NCBI GenBank assembly: GCA_964036195.1
Contig: OZ038456.1
Coordinates: forward strand, 8,184,001-8,248,000
Direction: 5' to 3'
From: Sphaerolaimus hirsutus
Lineage: Eukaryota; Nematoda; Chromadorea; Monhysterida; Sphaerolaimidae
Length of the DNA: 64,000 nt
Positions 45,225 to 56,100 of the stretch are shown piece by piece. The position numbers and the translations under genes are program-made. The notes beneath the pieces were generated by a model. The model saw only the letters and a program-made list of their open reading frames with translations. It had not been told where the DNA came from and made no database searches. Each line of letters begins with the position of its first letter. Positions within the stretch are counted from its first letter, which is position 1.

Positions 45225-48200
45225 ATGGCTGTTTTGATGTGAGTTTTTTATTCTTTGTTGAGCTGCAATGACAATTGGTAACTAGGTATGCATATAAAGT
45301 TTGGAGATCTGTATAATAATCCACTATTGTGTATCTAATTTTGCAGTGTAATTTTACATTAGAATTTTATGTCTAGCTGCAATCGCAGCTTTATCGTCAT
45401 AAAATAGTGTCAGCTTTGTGGCCATTTCAATGACTTTTATCGAATGCAAGTGCGTTTTATCGCCCTCCAATCACTAAAATCACATTTTACCCACCCAACA
45501 CCCTCAACACAGGCCAGCCCCCAATCCCATACTGTTCACACTACTGACATGCCTGTCAGCAAGCATCAAATCCACACTTGGTCAGCTGGAGCCGCCCAGA
45601 TTTGACAGCCCCCCACCCAGTGGCCTGAACTTGACCAGTGGCAATGATTTTGGCCCGCCTAGTGCCGGTCCCCCCAGGTGACAGTCCTGAACCCTGTAAA
45701 ATGCCCTGGAAAATGGCAAATGTCGTGCAAAATTCCTTGGAAAATGGCAAACACGTTTTGCAGGGTATTTTACATGACATTAGACACTTTGCATGACATT
45801 TTACTTTTTTCATGGCATTTTACAGGGTCCGTGAGTGTCCCCAGATTTTTGTTCACCACTGTAAACAGTGGGGCTGACCAGTCTGACCACAGTCGGCAAG
45901 CTAATGAAGATAATGAGAGGTCGGTCATGCAATGATTTAATTTATTTTTTCTTTAAGTTCAATTTATTCAATGGAATTTTTGGAAATTTTACAATCTTTT
46001 TCCACGGTAACAGTGAATCAGATTTCTTAAAACTGGTGTAGTTTATTGAAGTTTTTAAACCGAACGATTTTTAAAGTGTTTCGAAAAAACGTAAACCCGC
46101 TGTCGAATTAAACTCTGGCAGTAAATTCGAACAACTCGGAAACTTGCTATAATGTTTGTTTGCCATCGCTACTTTTCTGTGCAATTGAATGAATTTAAAA
46201 ATTTATGTCGCAGTTTCGACGTTGATTTCAACGATCTACAGAAACGCGCCATTCAAAAGGATGACGGTTATAGCGATAGAACTGAGAGAATATCACATTC
46301 TGCACTGGACAAGTGTTTGTTTTCGGACAATTTTGTTGTTGCTTCCTACTTCATAGCAATTGTACCTACGTAGGTATAGTCATGAATAAGTTCGACACAA
46401 TTTGTCAAATGCCCTGTAAAATACGAATTTACGCACTTAACACTTTATTGGGTGCGGGACTGCTCGCTGCTATGTAAAAGCGATTTAAAATAAAAAGAAA
46501 ATGGTTGCACTTGCTTGCACCTCATTGTATCCTTAAAGAGCTTTTCGACTAAAAAGTCCCTTTTTCGATTTTGTATAGGTATATCAGTTGTATTTACCGT
46601 ATTACCTGGAATTAACCCCCTCGGATAAGCCCCTCTCGAATTACCCCCCCGCAAATTTTGCTGGCGAAATAATAAACCCCCATGGGGGTATTTCGAGGTA
46701 ATACGGTATTTTTTTAAGGCTTCGATCTCATTTTGATTTCCTCAATCTATTCAAGAATATTATGCAAATTAAAAAATGACATTTTCCATTACATAGATGA
46801 ATGCGGCGATCGACACAAAGTGTGCGACTATGATGAAAGTTGCGAACGACTATGTTTCTGGGACGAATACACGAAACAATTCATTGGATGCAAGGTAAAC
46901 GGGTGCACTTTACAATAGGTACACTTTTGAGAGATAATTGATAAAGATTTCCAAACTCTATCAATGGCAATTCCTACACACACTAGTTGACAAGGACACC
47001 AAATGTCAACTGGTTCCTGACCCAATTCAGAAATTGCTCACGAGTCGACGAACGACGTTCAAATGCAAAGGTGTTGAATAGTGTTGCAAATGAAGCGGTT
47101 GTGTTGAAAAAAATATAGGGGGTATGTGCAATGAGCAAGGCGGGCATTACCTAAGTGCATATATTTATAGGTAATACAATACTGGGTAGTGTTCCTCATC
47201 AGCAAGCTTTAAATTGGGACGGGAACCAGTTGACCTTTGGTGCCCTTCTCAACTGGTGTGTGTAGGGCTAGCGTAATGTCGCAAATACCATTTCCATCCT
47301 ACATCGCAATTCAGGTGGCGTGCGTGAAGCAGTACCCCCGCGTAAAGTTGCTCACGTACAAATCCATACTCCCCCTGCCCTACAAAGATTACAACCCGCC
47401 CACGGGGGGCCGCAGACCGGTCCCCAGAGCACCCCCGCCAGAAACGGTGCGTTTTTCAAATTGTGTTTTTTAAAGATGGCAAAAAGAAAGAAAAAATCTT
47501 GATAACGTTTTTGTATTTTCGGGTTTTATTTAACCCGTTGAGAAGGATCGACGGTTAAACATCGACTTTTTTTGCAAAATGCGTGTAAAATGAGGAAACA
47601 CAATTACAAACATCAATTCCACATTCATCATAAGCGCAAATGTGTCTGAGGGTGCAAGACATAAATATGTATTCAAAAACCTGCAGAGATATTTTGAAAA
47701 TGCGATAATTTAAGGGGAAAATATCAGTCAAGTCAAAAATATTGCAAAAGTTCGAAAATTCAAAAAGGTATTCCCGAAAAATCGAAAATTCGATAACTAG
47801 GTATTTTAGAAAAAAAATCGAATGGATATTCTAAAAAAACACAAACATCAAAACACTATCTCCAGAGGGGTTTTGCCATCGTCACCCACACAACACTCAC
47901 TCAAACAGCCCCCCCCCCCATCAACAGTACGATCCGCGAGGCATTCACGCTCCACACCCGCCACGCGGGGGTCCCTACGACTACAACAATGGGGGTGGCA
48001 ATGATTACCACGACTATCACGACTACGACAGCCACCCCCCGCATCCGAGACCCCGCCCGCAGAACTTTCCTCCCCCAGCTGGTGCCCGTCCCAGACCTTG
48101 TAGAATGTTCTGTGAAATGTGAAATGTCGTGTTAAGTGTTTTGATGTCATGGAAAATGGCCTGTCAAATGTGAAATGTTATGTAAAATGTCATTCAAAGT

Positions 48201-49107
48201 GTCAAATACAATGTAAAATGTCCGGTAAAATGCCAACAATTTTACAGGACATTTTACATTACTTTTCACACTTTGCGCAACATTTGGAAGTTTTCAGGGC
48301 ATTTCACATGTAATTTTGCATTTTCGAGGGAATTTTGCATGACAATTCCCATTTCACAGGACATTTTACAGTGTCTAGGACTGCCCCCAGGAGGTGGACA
48401 ACCTCAATTGCACTCTCACAATGGGGGGCCACCGCACACGCACCCCCACCCCCATCACCAATTGGGACCGAGGGCCGTGGTCAGCGGAGGTCCCATCGCA
48501 CCTGCGGGACGCGCTGGGGACCACGGGCCTGGAGGGGTACCCGGGGGTGCGGGACCAGTGCTGCCCGATAGTGCATACCATAGTGAGTAAAGGGGGTTAT
48601 TAAGGTGGCGTAGAAAATGTGTAGTGTAGAATTACGAGTAAATGGTTGTTGACAACTTGATGTAAGATTAAAGGTGTAATACCAAATTCAGTCTTGGCAA
48701 ATTACAAATACACAATGACATGTTGAAAGCACTAACAGACATCTACAGGTGTAGAAATATTATCTAAAAAGATACGAATTTGTATGTCAACTAGTGTCTG
48801 TGGGCCCTTTAACCAGCGTTCATCCAGGGTCCATTTCCAGTTGACCCAACAGCGTTAGCGCCGCATTCACGCGTCAACTCATGTCAACTCAAATCCCACA
48901 ACCCACGCAGACACGTGCTCCTCGACGCTGGACTGCAACCGGGGCAGCGAGTGCTGCTATTACCGCCAGTGCGGCTACGTGACCCGCTACGACCACGAGC
49001 ACGAGTGTACCGTTACCAAGAGGTGCCTACACTCGTGCCAGCCGCACCCGCATAACTTGCCCTTTGTGGGTGTCAAGGCTAAGGCGAAGGCTAAGGCGAA
49101 GAATTGA
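45225..49107 (+). CDS. Secreted Cys-rich and His/Pro/Gly-rich protein, two introner-type introns
   Basis: Nine exons with matching phases: 45225-45238, 45513-45677, 45845-45919, 46214-46314, 46797-46894, 47315-47446, 47928-48081, 48391-48582, 48911-49107; 375 residues. It starts MAVLM then PAPNPILFTLLTCLSASIK, a signal peptide split by intron 1. A central Cys cluster (CGDRHKVCDYDESCERLCFW, then GCK and VACVKQYPRVKLL) is followed by a disordered Pro/Gly/His/Tyr-rich region (GGPYDYNNGGGNDYHDYHDY, HTHPHPHHQLGP). The C-terminal cluster reads CSSTLDCNRGSECCYYRQCG ... CTVTKRCLHSCQ, WAP/dickkopf-like in spacing but not assigned, then a Lys/Ala tail before TGA. Introns 2 and 7 consist entirely of family E elements. 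The family is not recognised; an extracellular matrix or cuticle-like role is a guess. The exon at 46214 is the least certain. Confidence 0.78.
45678..45844 (+). mobile_element. Family E element forming a complete intron (167 bp)
   Basis: The exon ends CCCCCCAG, then GTGACAGTCCTGAACCCTG begins the element. It ends CATTTTACAGGGTCCGTGAG then TGTCCCCAG, and the next exon starts ATTTTTGTTC. Donor GT and acceptor AG are at the element's edges, and codons join as PPR|FLF in phase 2. Confidence 0.82.
46597..46706. mobile_element. Short family A MITE in an intron
   Basis: TA-flanked; left CCGTATTACCTGGAATTAAC, right TATTTCGAGGTAATACGG. Confidence 0.7.
46975..47268. repeat. Family D inverted repeat in an intron
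   Basis: Left CACACACTAGTTGACAAGGA, right CTTCTCAACTGGTGTGTGTAG; inner CCAAATGTCAACTGGTTCC and GGGAACCAGTTGACCTTTGG. Confidence 0.65.
48082..48390 (+). mobile_element. Family E element forming a complete intron (309 bp)
   Basis: The exon ends CCCCCAGCTG, then GTGCCCGTCCCAGACCTTG. The right end reads GTCTAGGACTGCCCCCAG and the next exon starts GAGGTGGAC. The flanks CAGCTGGTG and CAGGAGGTG agree at 7 of 9 positions, as expected for a decayed target duplication. The arms hold CATGGAAAATGG/CATTTTACA-type inverted repeats. Confidence 0.85.
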
Positions 49108-49150
49108 TAGTGTGGTCGACTTATTCGCCATGTCACGGTGTACTTATTCG

Positions 49151-49336
49151 CCAGCTCAAAACACCCTGTGAAATGCATAATGAAATGGAAAATGTCAGGT
49201 AAAGTGTCTTATGTCGTGGAAAAAGCCCTGGAAAATGGCAACCGAGTTGCCATTTTCCAGGGCATTTTCCATGGATTTAGACTTGCATGCAAATGCATGA
49301 CATTTGATGTTTTACAGGGTCTCTGGGAGTGGCACA
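49151..49336. mobile_element. Family E element downstream of a stop codon
   Basis: Contains CACCCTGTGAAATGC at the left and TTTTACAGGGTCTCTGGGAG at the right; the central arms GGCAACCGAGTTGCC form a tight palindrome. Confidence 0.6.
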
Positions 49337-49401
49337 TGTAGGTAAATATTTATATGTATATGTATTTATAGAAACTTGAGCAACCTTTGGCTATGACATT
49401 T

Positions 49402-49571
49402 CCCATCAGGTGTCAGTCCCGTACCCTGTAAAGTGGAAGGTAAAGTGTCAGATGTAATGTAAAATGGCATACAAATATGTCCATTGTCATGCAAAGTGTA
49501 AAAAAGTCCAATAATTTTTTATTATTTTGTTACATTTTACACTTTTATCTACATTGCGGAACTGGCACCAG
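49402..49571. mobile_element. Family E element with CAGGTG/CAGTTG flanks
   Basis: Left ATCAGGTGTCAGTCCCGTAC, right GCGGAACTGGCACCAGTTG. The left edge again carries AG|GTGTCAG and the right edge CACCAG|. Confidence 0.65.
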
Positions 49572-49613
49572 TTGCATATCATCCATATGTATATTATTTG
49601 ATAAAATATCAGT

Positions 49614-50032
49614 CTAAAGCCGGATTTACAGCATAACGATCAATAGGAGGTGATGCGACAAATTCAACATTCAATTCAAATTCCGCAAATTCAATTATAC
49701 AAAAACCGTAAGAGCTACGGTTTTCAAAATTGACATGTGGAAACGGCGCACTCGTGTCCATATTGTGTTCAATTTTTTTTGGAAAAAATCTGCAGTGGTT
49801 GTCGAGATATTGATCATTATATAAATTTTGCGGCGTATTTGTCGGCCGTCAAATATGTCCATCGACAAATTGCCGCATAGTCGCCGAAAAATTGGTTGAA
49901 TGATTAATATCTCGTCAACCACTGCATACTTTTCAAAACTTTTTGAACACAATATAGACACGAGTGCGCTGAGACATAATTGAATTTGTCGCATCACCTC
50001 CTATTGATCGTTATGCTGTAAATCCGGCTTCA
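49614..50032. repeat. Long foldback element with AAGCCGGATTTACAGC ends
   Basis: Left AAAGCCGGATTTACAGCATA, right TATGCTGTAAATCCGGCTT. Arms of well over 100 bp pair almost perfectly (GATCAATAGGAGGTGATGCG and its inverse). Its ends resemble those of 59736-60253. Confidence 0.8.
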
Positions 50033-50150
50033 TGCCATGGCAAAAAGTTGCTCCGGTCAATGCAGGGTTTGGCTGGTTTGCTTTTCCACTGAAATTTGTT
50101 GGATTTGTTTGTTGTTTCTTTACTTATTTGATGATATTGCTATTTATTTA

Positions 50151-50548
50151 CCGTATATCCTCGAATAAGTCCCCCGGGGAGTTATTTTTTCGTCAGAGTT
50201 TTTGAGGGGGGAGTTATTCAAGGGTGGGGAGTTATTCAAGGGGGGGGGAGTGATTTTTTCATCATAACTTTCATAATAACTTGCAGGTAGGTAGGTGTGT
50301 ATACACTGCGTAAAATACACACTGTGCATCCTGCTTTCGCTGCATAGGCTAATATCCTTTTTTATTTTTGTCTCATAGACAGCACTGCATTTGTACTTCG
50401 TTGTTTTCACTTGTTGCAGTATCTTCTCCATTCATCATACGGGGGAGTTATTCAAGGGTGGGGAGTTATTCAAGGGGGGGAGTAATTTTTTCGTCAGTGT
50501 TTTTGAGGGGGGAGTTATTCAAGGGGGGTCTTATTCAAGGATATACGG
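50151..50548. mobile_element. Tc1/mariner-like family B MITE
   Basis: TA-flanked; left CCGTATATCCTCGAATAAGT, right TTATTCAAGGATATACGG. Arms carry GGGGAGTTATTCAAGGGG blocks. Confidence 0.78.
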
Positions 50549-50986
50549 TAGTTGGGTATGCACTGGAGTTTCTTTGACAATTGAACAAGTGAATAGCTGT
50601 GATACGAGTGGTAAGTAAAATGAAAAGTGATATTTTACAACAACCATTAGTAAGTTGATTACTGAAGTATTTAGCCGAATATATAGACTTAAATGTCACT
50701 TGAATCACAATTTCTAACTTTAATAGTGCACAATTATCTACCTACCTTTTATTTATCTAGGTATTGTACCTATTTATTACTGTTTTTTTCTTCATCAGCG
50801 TGTAATTTCTATTAATTTTTGCCCAAAAATAATGTTGATATTTAAATATTCGGTACCGGGATCTCATCTGCTTTGGAGCGAAGTATTGCCAGAGAAGAAA
50901 TAAATTGCCAGTGAACTTATTATCTGTGATTGTTACGTGGATAGAAATGACAAGTTGTTACAGTATTTGATGTATAAATGAGGTTA

Positions 50987-52187
50987 CCATATTTCCTCAA
51001 AGTACCCCCCTTCGAAAAAACCCCTCAAAATGGCCGCTATGAATTTATAAACAATCCCCTCGAAATACCCCTCAAAATTGAGTGTAAAGAGAACGTAAAC
51101 TACAAAGGCTGCGATTTGTGATCCGGGCAATGAATAACACACGTTAAAACAATGACTGTGTTACGTTAGAACCAGAGTTGTACAAATACTGGTATTTTCG
51201 GAAAATGTAAACGTAAACGTAAATACCTTTTCTAAATTGTGAGTATTAATACTGAAAACGTAAAATACTTTTAAAATACACGGGTAAACGTAAAAAAAAC
51301 GTAAACGTAAAAATTTCTTTGAAGTGCACAACCCGTGATAAGATGCATTGAAAAACACCTTTGTTTTTCCTATTTCAAGCATTTCTCTGCTAATACAATC
51401 ACATTTTTGCTTACCTATGTTATTTATCAAACAATTAAGCAGCTAATTGGCCAAAAAATATAAATTGCACTTATTGTATCAGAAAAAAGTTCAAAAATGC
51501 ACCGTTTTTGTGCATTTTCCATACGATTTTTACGTTTTCTCTGGTACCCGGGTAATTGTGCCAGGAAAACGTAACAAAACGTAATGGTATTTTTGGAAAA
51601 CGTAAACGTAAACGTAAATATAAATACCCAAATAACCGGGTATTTTGGGTAAACGTAAATACGTTTTTCCAACTCTGGTTAGAACAGGGTTTATACCACG
51701 TACATACTTATATACCGTATTACCTCGAAATACCCCCATGGGGGTTTATTATTTCGCCAGCAAAGTTTGAGGGGTGTTAATTCGAGGGGGGTATTCGAGG
51801 GGGTTTTTATTATTTCGTCAGAAATTTTCGTAAGGATCGTAGTAAATAGTAGGCATTTGCGTACCCAAAACAGGTAATAAATGTATCCAAACAGGATATA
51901 TATGGACATAAAAACGTAGAAAGCTACACAAACTAGTCTATGTGTAGCTGCAATGCAAATTAGCAGTAATATACATTATGTATACATTGCATACATGACG
52001 TATTTATTACGTACATGACGTACATCATTTCGAAGGGGGGTATTTCGAGGGGGGGTTATTAAACAAATAAGTATTATACTAAGATTTCAAGCAAATTCTG
52101 GCGGAATAATAAAGCCCCCGTCGTTTAACCCCTCCTCAAAATCTGCACTCTGAAAAAATACCCGATAATATAATTCGAGGAAATACG
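50987..52187. mobile_element. Composite family A region with hAT insertion
   Basis: Left CCATATTTCCTCAAAGTACC, right ATTCGAGGAAATACG. It is interrupted by the hAT at 51173-51677, and a second family A start (TACCGTATTACCTCGAAATA) lies at 51714. Exact inner borders are unclear. Confidence 0.55.
51173..51677. mobile_element. Non-autonomous hAT, TIR CAGAGTTG, TSD GTTAGAAC
   Basis: Starts CAGAGTTGTACAAATACTGG and ends TTTTTCCAACTCTG. Perfect duplications GTTAGAAC are at 51165-51172 and 51678-51685. It is a half-length relative of 25236-26236 in the opposite orientation. Confidence 0.9.
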
Positions 52188-52476
52188 TACGTTAGATTTC
52201 TCCAGAGAAAAGTGAACTTTGCAAGACTGAGTTACATGTCATCAAGCGCGTAGAAAAATACGGTAAATGCAAATGATTAAAAAACACATTCTCATGCAAA
52301 TGCTGCGACCTTATCCAACGAATTCAGGTGCTAAAAAACTGATCAAAACTATGTTGCACGCAGACTGATCACCGCAAAAACCGGAATGTTTTAAATAGTG
52401 GACATGCAAATGCGTACGCACGTTAATGCGAGTGACACGTTGAAAGATATTTTGTGTCTATGCTACCAGCTCAGCC

Positions 52477-52922
52477 TAACGATGGAAAAAAGTTGTTTAA
52501 GTTTTTGAATGTTTTTTTTTGGTTCTAAAATGACTTAAAATTTAGAGTTTTGTGTGAAAATAGCTTCAAATTTCTTTTGGATTTTTTTCTCTCTCGAATT
52601 TCCCATTTTTTCCACTGAACTTTTACGTTTTGGAATTTTTGTGCCGAATTTTGAATGCGTTATAATGTTTTGAATGCATCATAACGTTTTGAATACAAAA
52701 TGCATCCAAGTTGTTACCATGGACAATTTGCAAGATTCATTTTGAATTAATGTTTTGAATTGCGTTTCTGTATTTTGAACTCATTTTCGACAAAAAAACT
52801 GAAAAAAATCGATTTTTTTTGAATTTTTCTACAAAAAAATCCATTTTACAGTGTTTTTTTTCTATGACTTGAATAAATATTTGAAAACTTAAAACATTTA
52901 GAATTTTAATTTGCCATCGTTA
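52477..52922. mobile_element. hAT-like MITE with TAACGATGG ends, no clear TSD
   Basis: Left TAACGATGGAAAAAAG, right TTGCCATCGTTA. The flanking octamers GCTCAGCC and GCGGGCTG do not match, so the element is old or rearranged. Confidence 0.55.
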
Positions 52923-53114
52923 GCGGGCTGATCTGAAGTTTCATCACTGATAGATAACACCTGAAAGATTGAGCGCAGAGTCCAGTAGTTTATATTAATG
53001 ACGTCCACGGCATGTGTTCGAATGAGTCGCTTTGTTCATTGACCAGTTATGTTTTCGCTTGGAGATGAAAGCTTGATCTCGATGTAAATGTTTTTTTGTT
53101 GGAAAATGTTCCAA

Positions 53115-56100
53115 ATGGCGCTAATTTTAGCTGTAGCATCGCTGCTATTTCACGTTGGCAACGTCGCTTCCACGGGTGAGTAACTTTGATAATTATTACT
53201 GGTGAAACTTTTTTTTACCTTTTATGTAGCTAACGTTTACGGCGGATACGTTTACACTATACTGTTTAATCGTTTAAAGCAGTCACTGTATATAACTATT
53301 GAATATACTAAATAGGTAGTGATATGTATACAGTAACGATGGCAAACAGTCAAAAAAAAGTATTTAAATTTTTAAGTGTTTTTTCTGAAATGAATTTTCG
53401 AATTTTCGAATTTTTCTTCAAATTAATTTTCGAATTTCGAATTTAATTTTCGAATTTCGAATTTTCGAATCTTTTTTGGCAATTTTCGAATTTTTTTGGC
53501 TAGTTTTCGAATTTTTTCAAATAATTTTCGAATCTTTTTGGAAAAATATTGAATCTTAAGCTTTAAACACATAATTTGGACTGTCTTCATGTTCTGCTCA
53601 GTTGTTATGACCTTATTTTAACCATAAATTAGCATTAAAAATGGTGGAATGAGTTATGCAAACCAGCGTGCTGCTTCTTCATTTAATTCACACATTGATA
53701 CATTTAATTCACCAACAGAGCGAAGGCAATAAAAACAACAATGTAAAAATTGGCGTCAATTAATATATCAGCATAAAATACAAAATTGGCTTTAAATACC
53801 ATATTATTTTTTCAGAGTGGAAACTTGGGGGGGGTGGGGTTAAACGAGGGTGGGTATTTCGAGGGGGGTGTATTATTTTGCCAGAAATTTTTCAAAATCC
53901 CAGTACTAAATTGTTGTTTGTAGGTAACACAGATGTCAAAAAATGCAACAAAAACTGCCTTTTATGAGACTCTATATACTTATATATTTAAGTACGTAGA
54001 TGGTACAAACCCTGTTCTACACAACACCGTCATTTTTTTTTCACGTGTGTTCTGTGTTTCCCAGATCACAAACTGCATTACGTTCTCTATACACAAAATT
54101 GGGGGGGGGGGGGGGTGGTATTTCGAGGGGGGTTTATAAATTATTGTGTAAATTTTGAGGTGGGTATTTTGAGGGGGCGGATATTTCGAGAAAATACAGT
54201 ATAAAAAATGATGTGTCAAAGTCCGCCTCTTCCGCCATGGATGACATTTCAACGTTCTATTTGTTACGTTTCACTTTTACATACGCGCCGCGTATCAATT
54301 GTTGATTTATTTAGCACGTTGAACTTAACAGCGTGTTTTGTTGCCTTGAATTCCCTGAAAAATTCGAAAACTATTTTTGAATTTTCGAATTTTCGAATTT
54401 TTTGAAAAATAAATCGATTTTTAAGTGTTTTTTCTAGGGGCGAAAAAAAATTCGAAAATTCCGAAAAAATTCGAAAATTCGAAAATGTTTTCGAATTTTC
54501 GAATCTTTTTTAGCCATCGTTAGTATACAGTAGTGGCTGCTTGAAACGTCATATTGAAACTGCTTTATAACCAATACTATAGTTTTGAAAAATTTTCAAA
54601 CTGCCTTTGTCACCCATCCATGGGGGAGTTGGTTTTTCTTCAGCCAGCTGACGGGGGGAGTTATTCAAAGAGTGAATTTTTCTAAGAAGGGACGTTTTCG
54701 AGGATTTATGTCAGTTATTGTACGTTCATCGGAAAATTTTCATGAAAAATATGAAGCAAATTCACCCATAGTGAGAAAATGTATGAGGAAACATCACTTT
54801 TTTCTGCAGATGAAGTAAATAAATATTATGAAAAAATTGAATCATAAACTATGCTATTTCTGGATGAACTACCGTATATCCTCCAATAAGAACCCAGGGG
54901 AGTTATTTTTTCGCCAGAGTTTTCGAGGGAGAGTTTTTCAAGGGGAGGAGTTATTCAGGGGGGGGGGTGACTTTCAGAAAGTAGGCGCCAGGCGTCAAGA
55001 GCGCCACAGAAAAAGGGCACCAAGCGCCAATGGCGCCATGGCGCGGCGCCCTTTAGCGCCCTTAAATGGCGCCATTCCATCACCAGGTAGGAGTTTTTCG
55101 AGGGGGTCTTATTCGAGTTCAACCTGTTGAACAGATGAAACGATTCCGGCCCATCTGCGGTACTGGGAAAAGGAAAGGATACCAACAACTCTGGCGCCGC
55201 GCCTGCGCTACTGGGAAAACACGGATGGGCCGATTGTCAAGGCACCACCTTCGGATAGATCGGTGTACAGACCAGTGGAAGGTAAGTGAATTCGACTGTG
55301 TCTTCATTTTTGAGTGTTAAAAAATGACTTTTCAAATTTTAGAAAAATTAGTTTTTGAATTTTCGAATTTTTGAGTTTTTGCTTATTTTTTACCTACATC
55401 ACATACCGTATTACCTTGAATTATCCCCTCTTGAATAAACCCCCTCGAATTAACCCCCCCTCAGAATGGGCTGGGGAAATAATACCCCCCCCCTAGAAAT
55501 ACCTCCCACCGGAATGTTTTAAATACATCATGTATGCAATGTACATCATGTATGCAATGTACATCATGTATGCAATGTACATTATAAATACATGTGAAAT
55601 TGATGTTTTGAATGTAAAAAGAACAGGTACTTATTTGGGAGGAAATGTAATGATGCCGTATTTCCTCGAAAAAAAATACCCCCCTCCTCGAAATAACCCC
55701 CTAAAAATGGACACTATGAATTTATAAACACCCACCCCCCCTCGAAATACTCCCCCAAATATAGTGTATAAAGAATGTAAATGACAATAGCAGCGGTTTG
55801 TGATCCGGGAAACGTGTAGAACACACGTGAAAAAAATGGCTGTGTTACCGTATTTCCTCGAAAAACCCCCAGGGGGTTAATTTATCAGAGTGGAAATTTT
55901 GAGGGGGATATTTCGAGGTGGGGGCTTCTTCGAGTGGGATTTACATTACGTCAGAAAGTTTTGGGAAATTCGTGGTAAAAATACATATTTACACTCACTG
56001 GGATTTCAAAAAATTTATGGCGAAATAATAAACCCCACCGAGGAAATGCCCGGGTTAAATCCCCCTCAAAATTTCCACTTTGAAAAAATAAACCCCCCGG

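Larger units (their letters stand above)
49108..53114. other. Repeat-rich intergenic region
   Basis: Contains family E copies (about 49151-49336 and 49402-49571), a foldback element (49614-50032), a family B MITE (50151-50548), a composite family A region (about 50987-52187) with a hAT insertion, and a TAACGATGG element (52477-52922). No gene is recognised. Confidence 0.5.

Noticed and set aside
46152-46213. Start codon of a gene at 46152 (MFVCHRYFSVQLNEF)
   Set aside because: The segment begins in a GCCATCGC transposon-end-like sequence; the downstream part is better explained as an internal exon starting after GTCGCAG at 46214.
52477-52922. hAT element with target duplication
   Set aside because: The ends match the TAACGATGG family but the flanking octamers differ, so no duplication is claimed.
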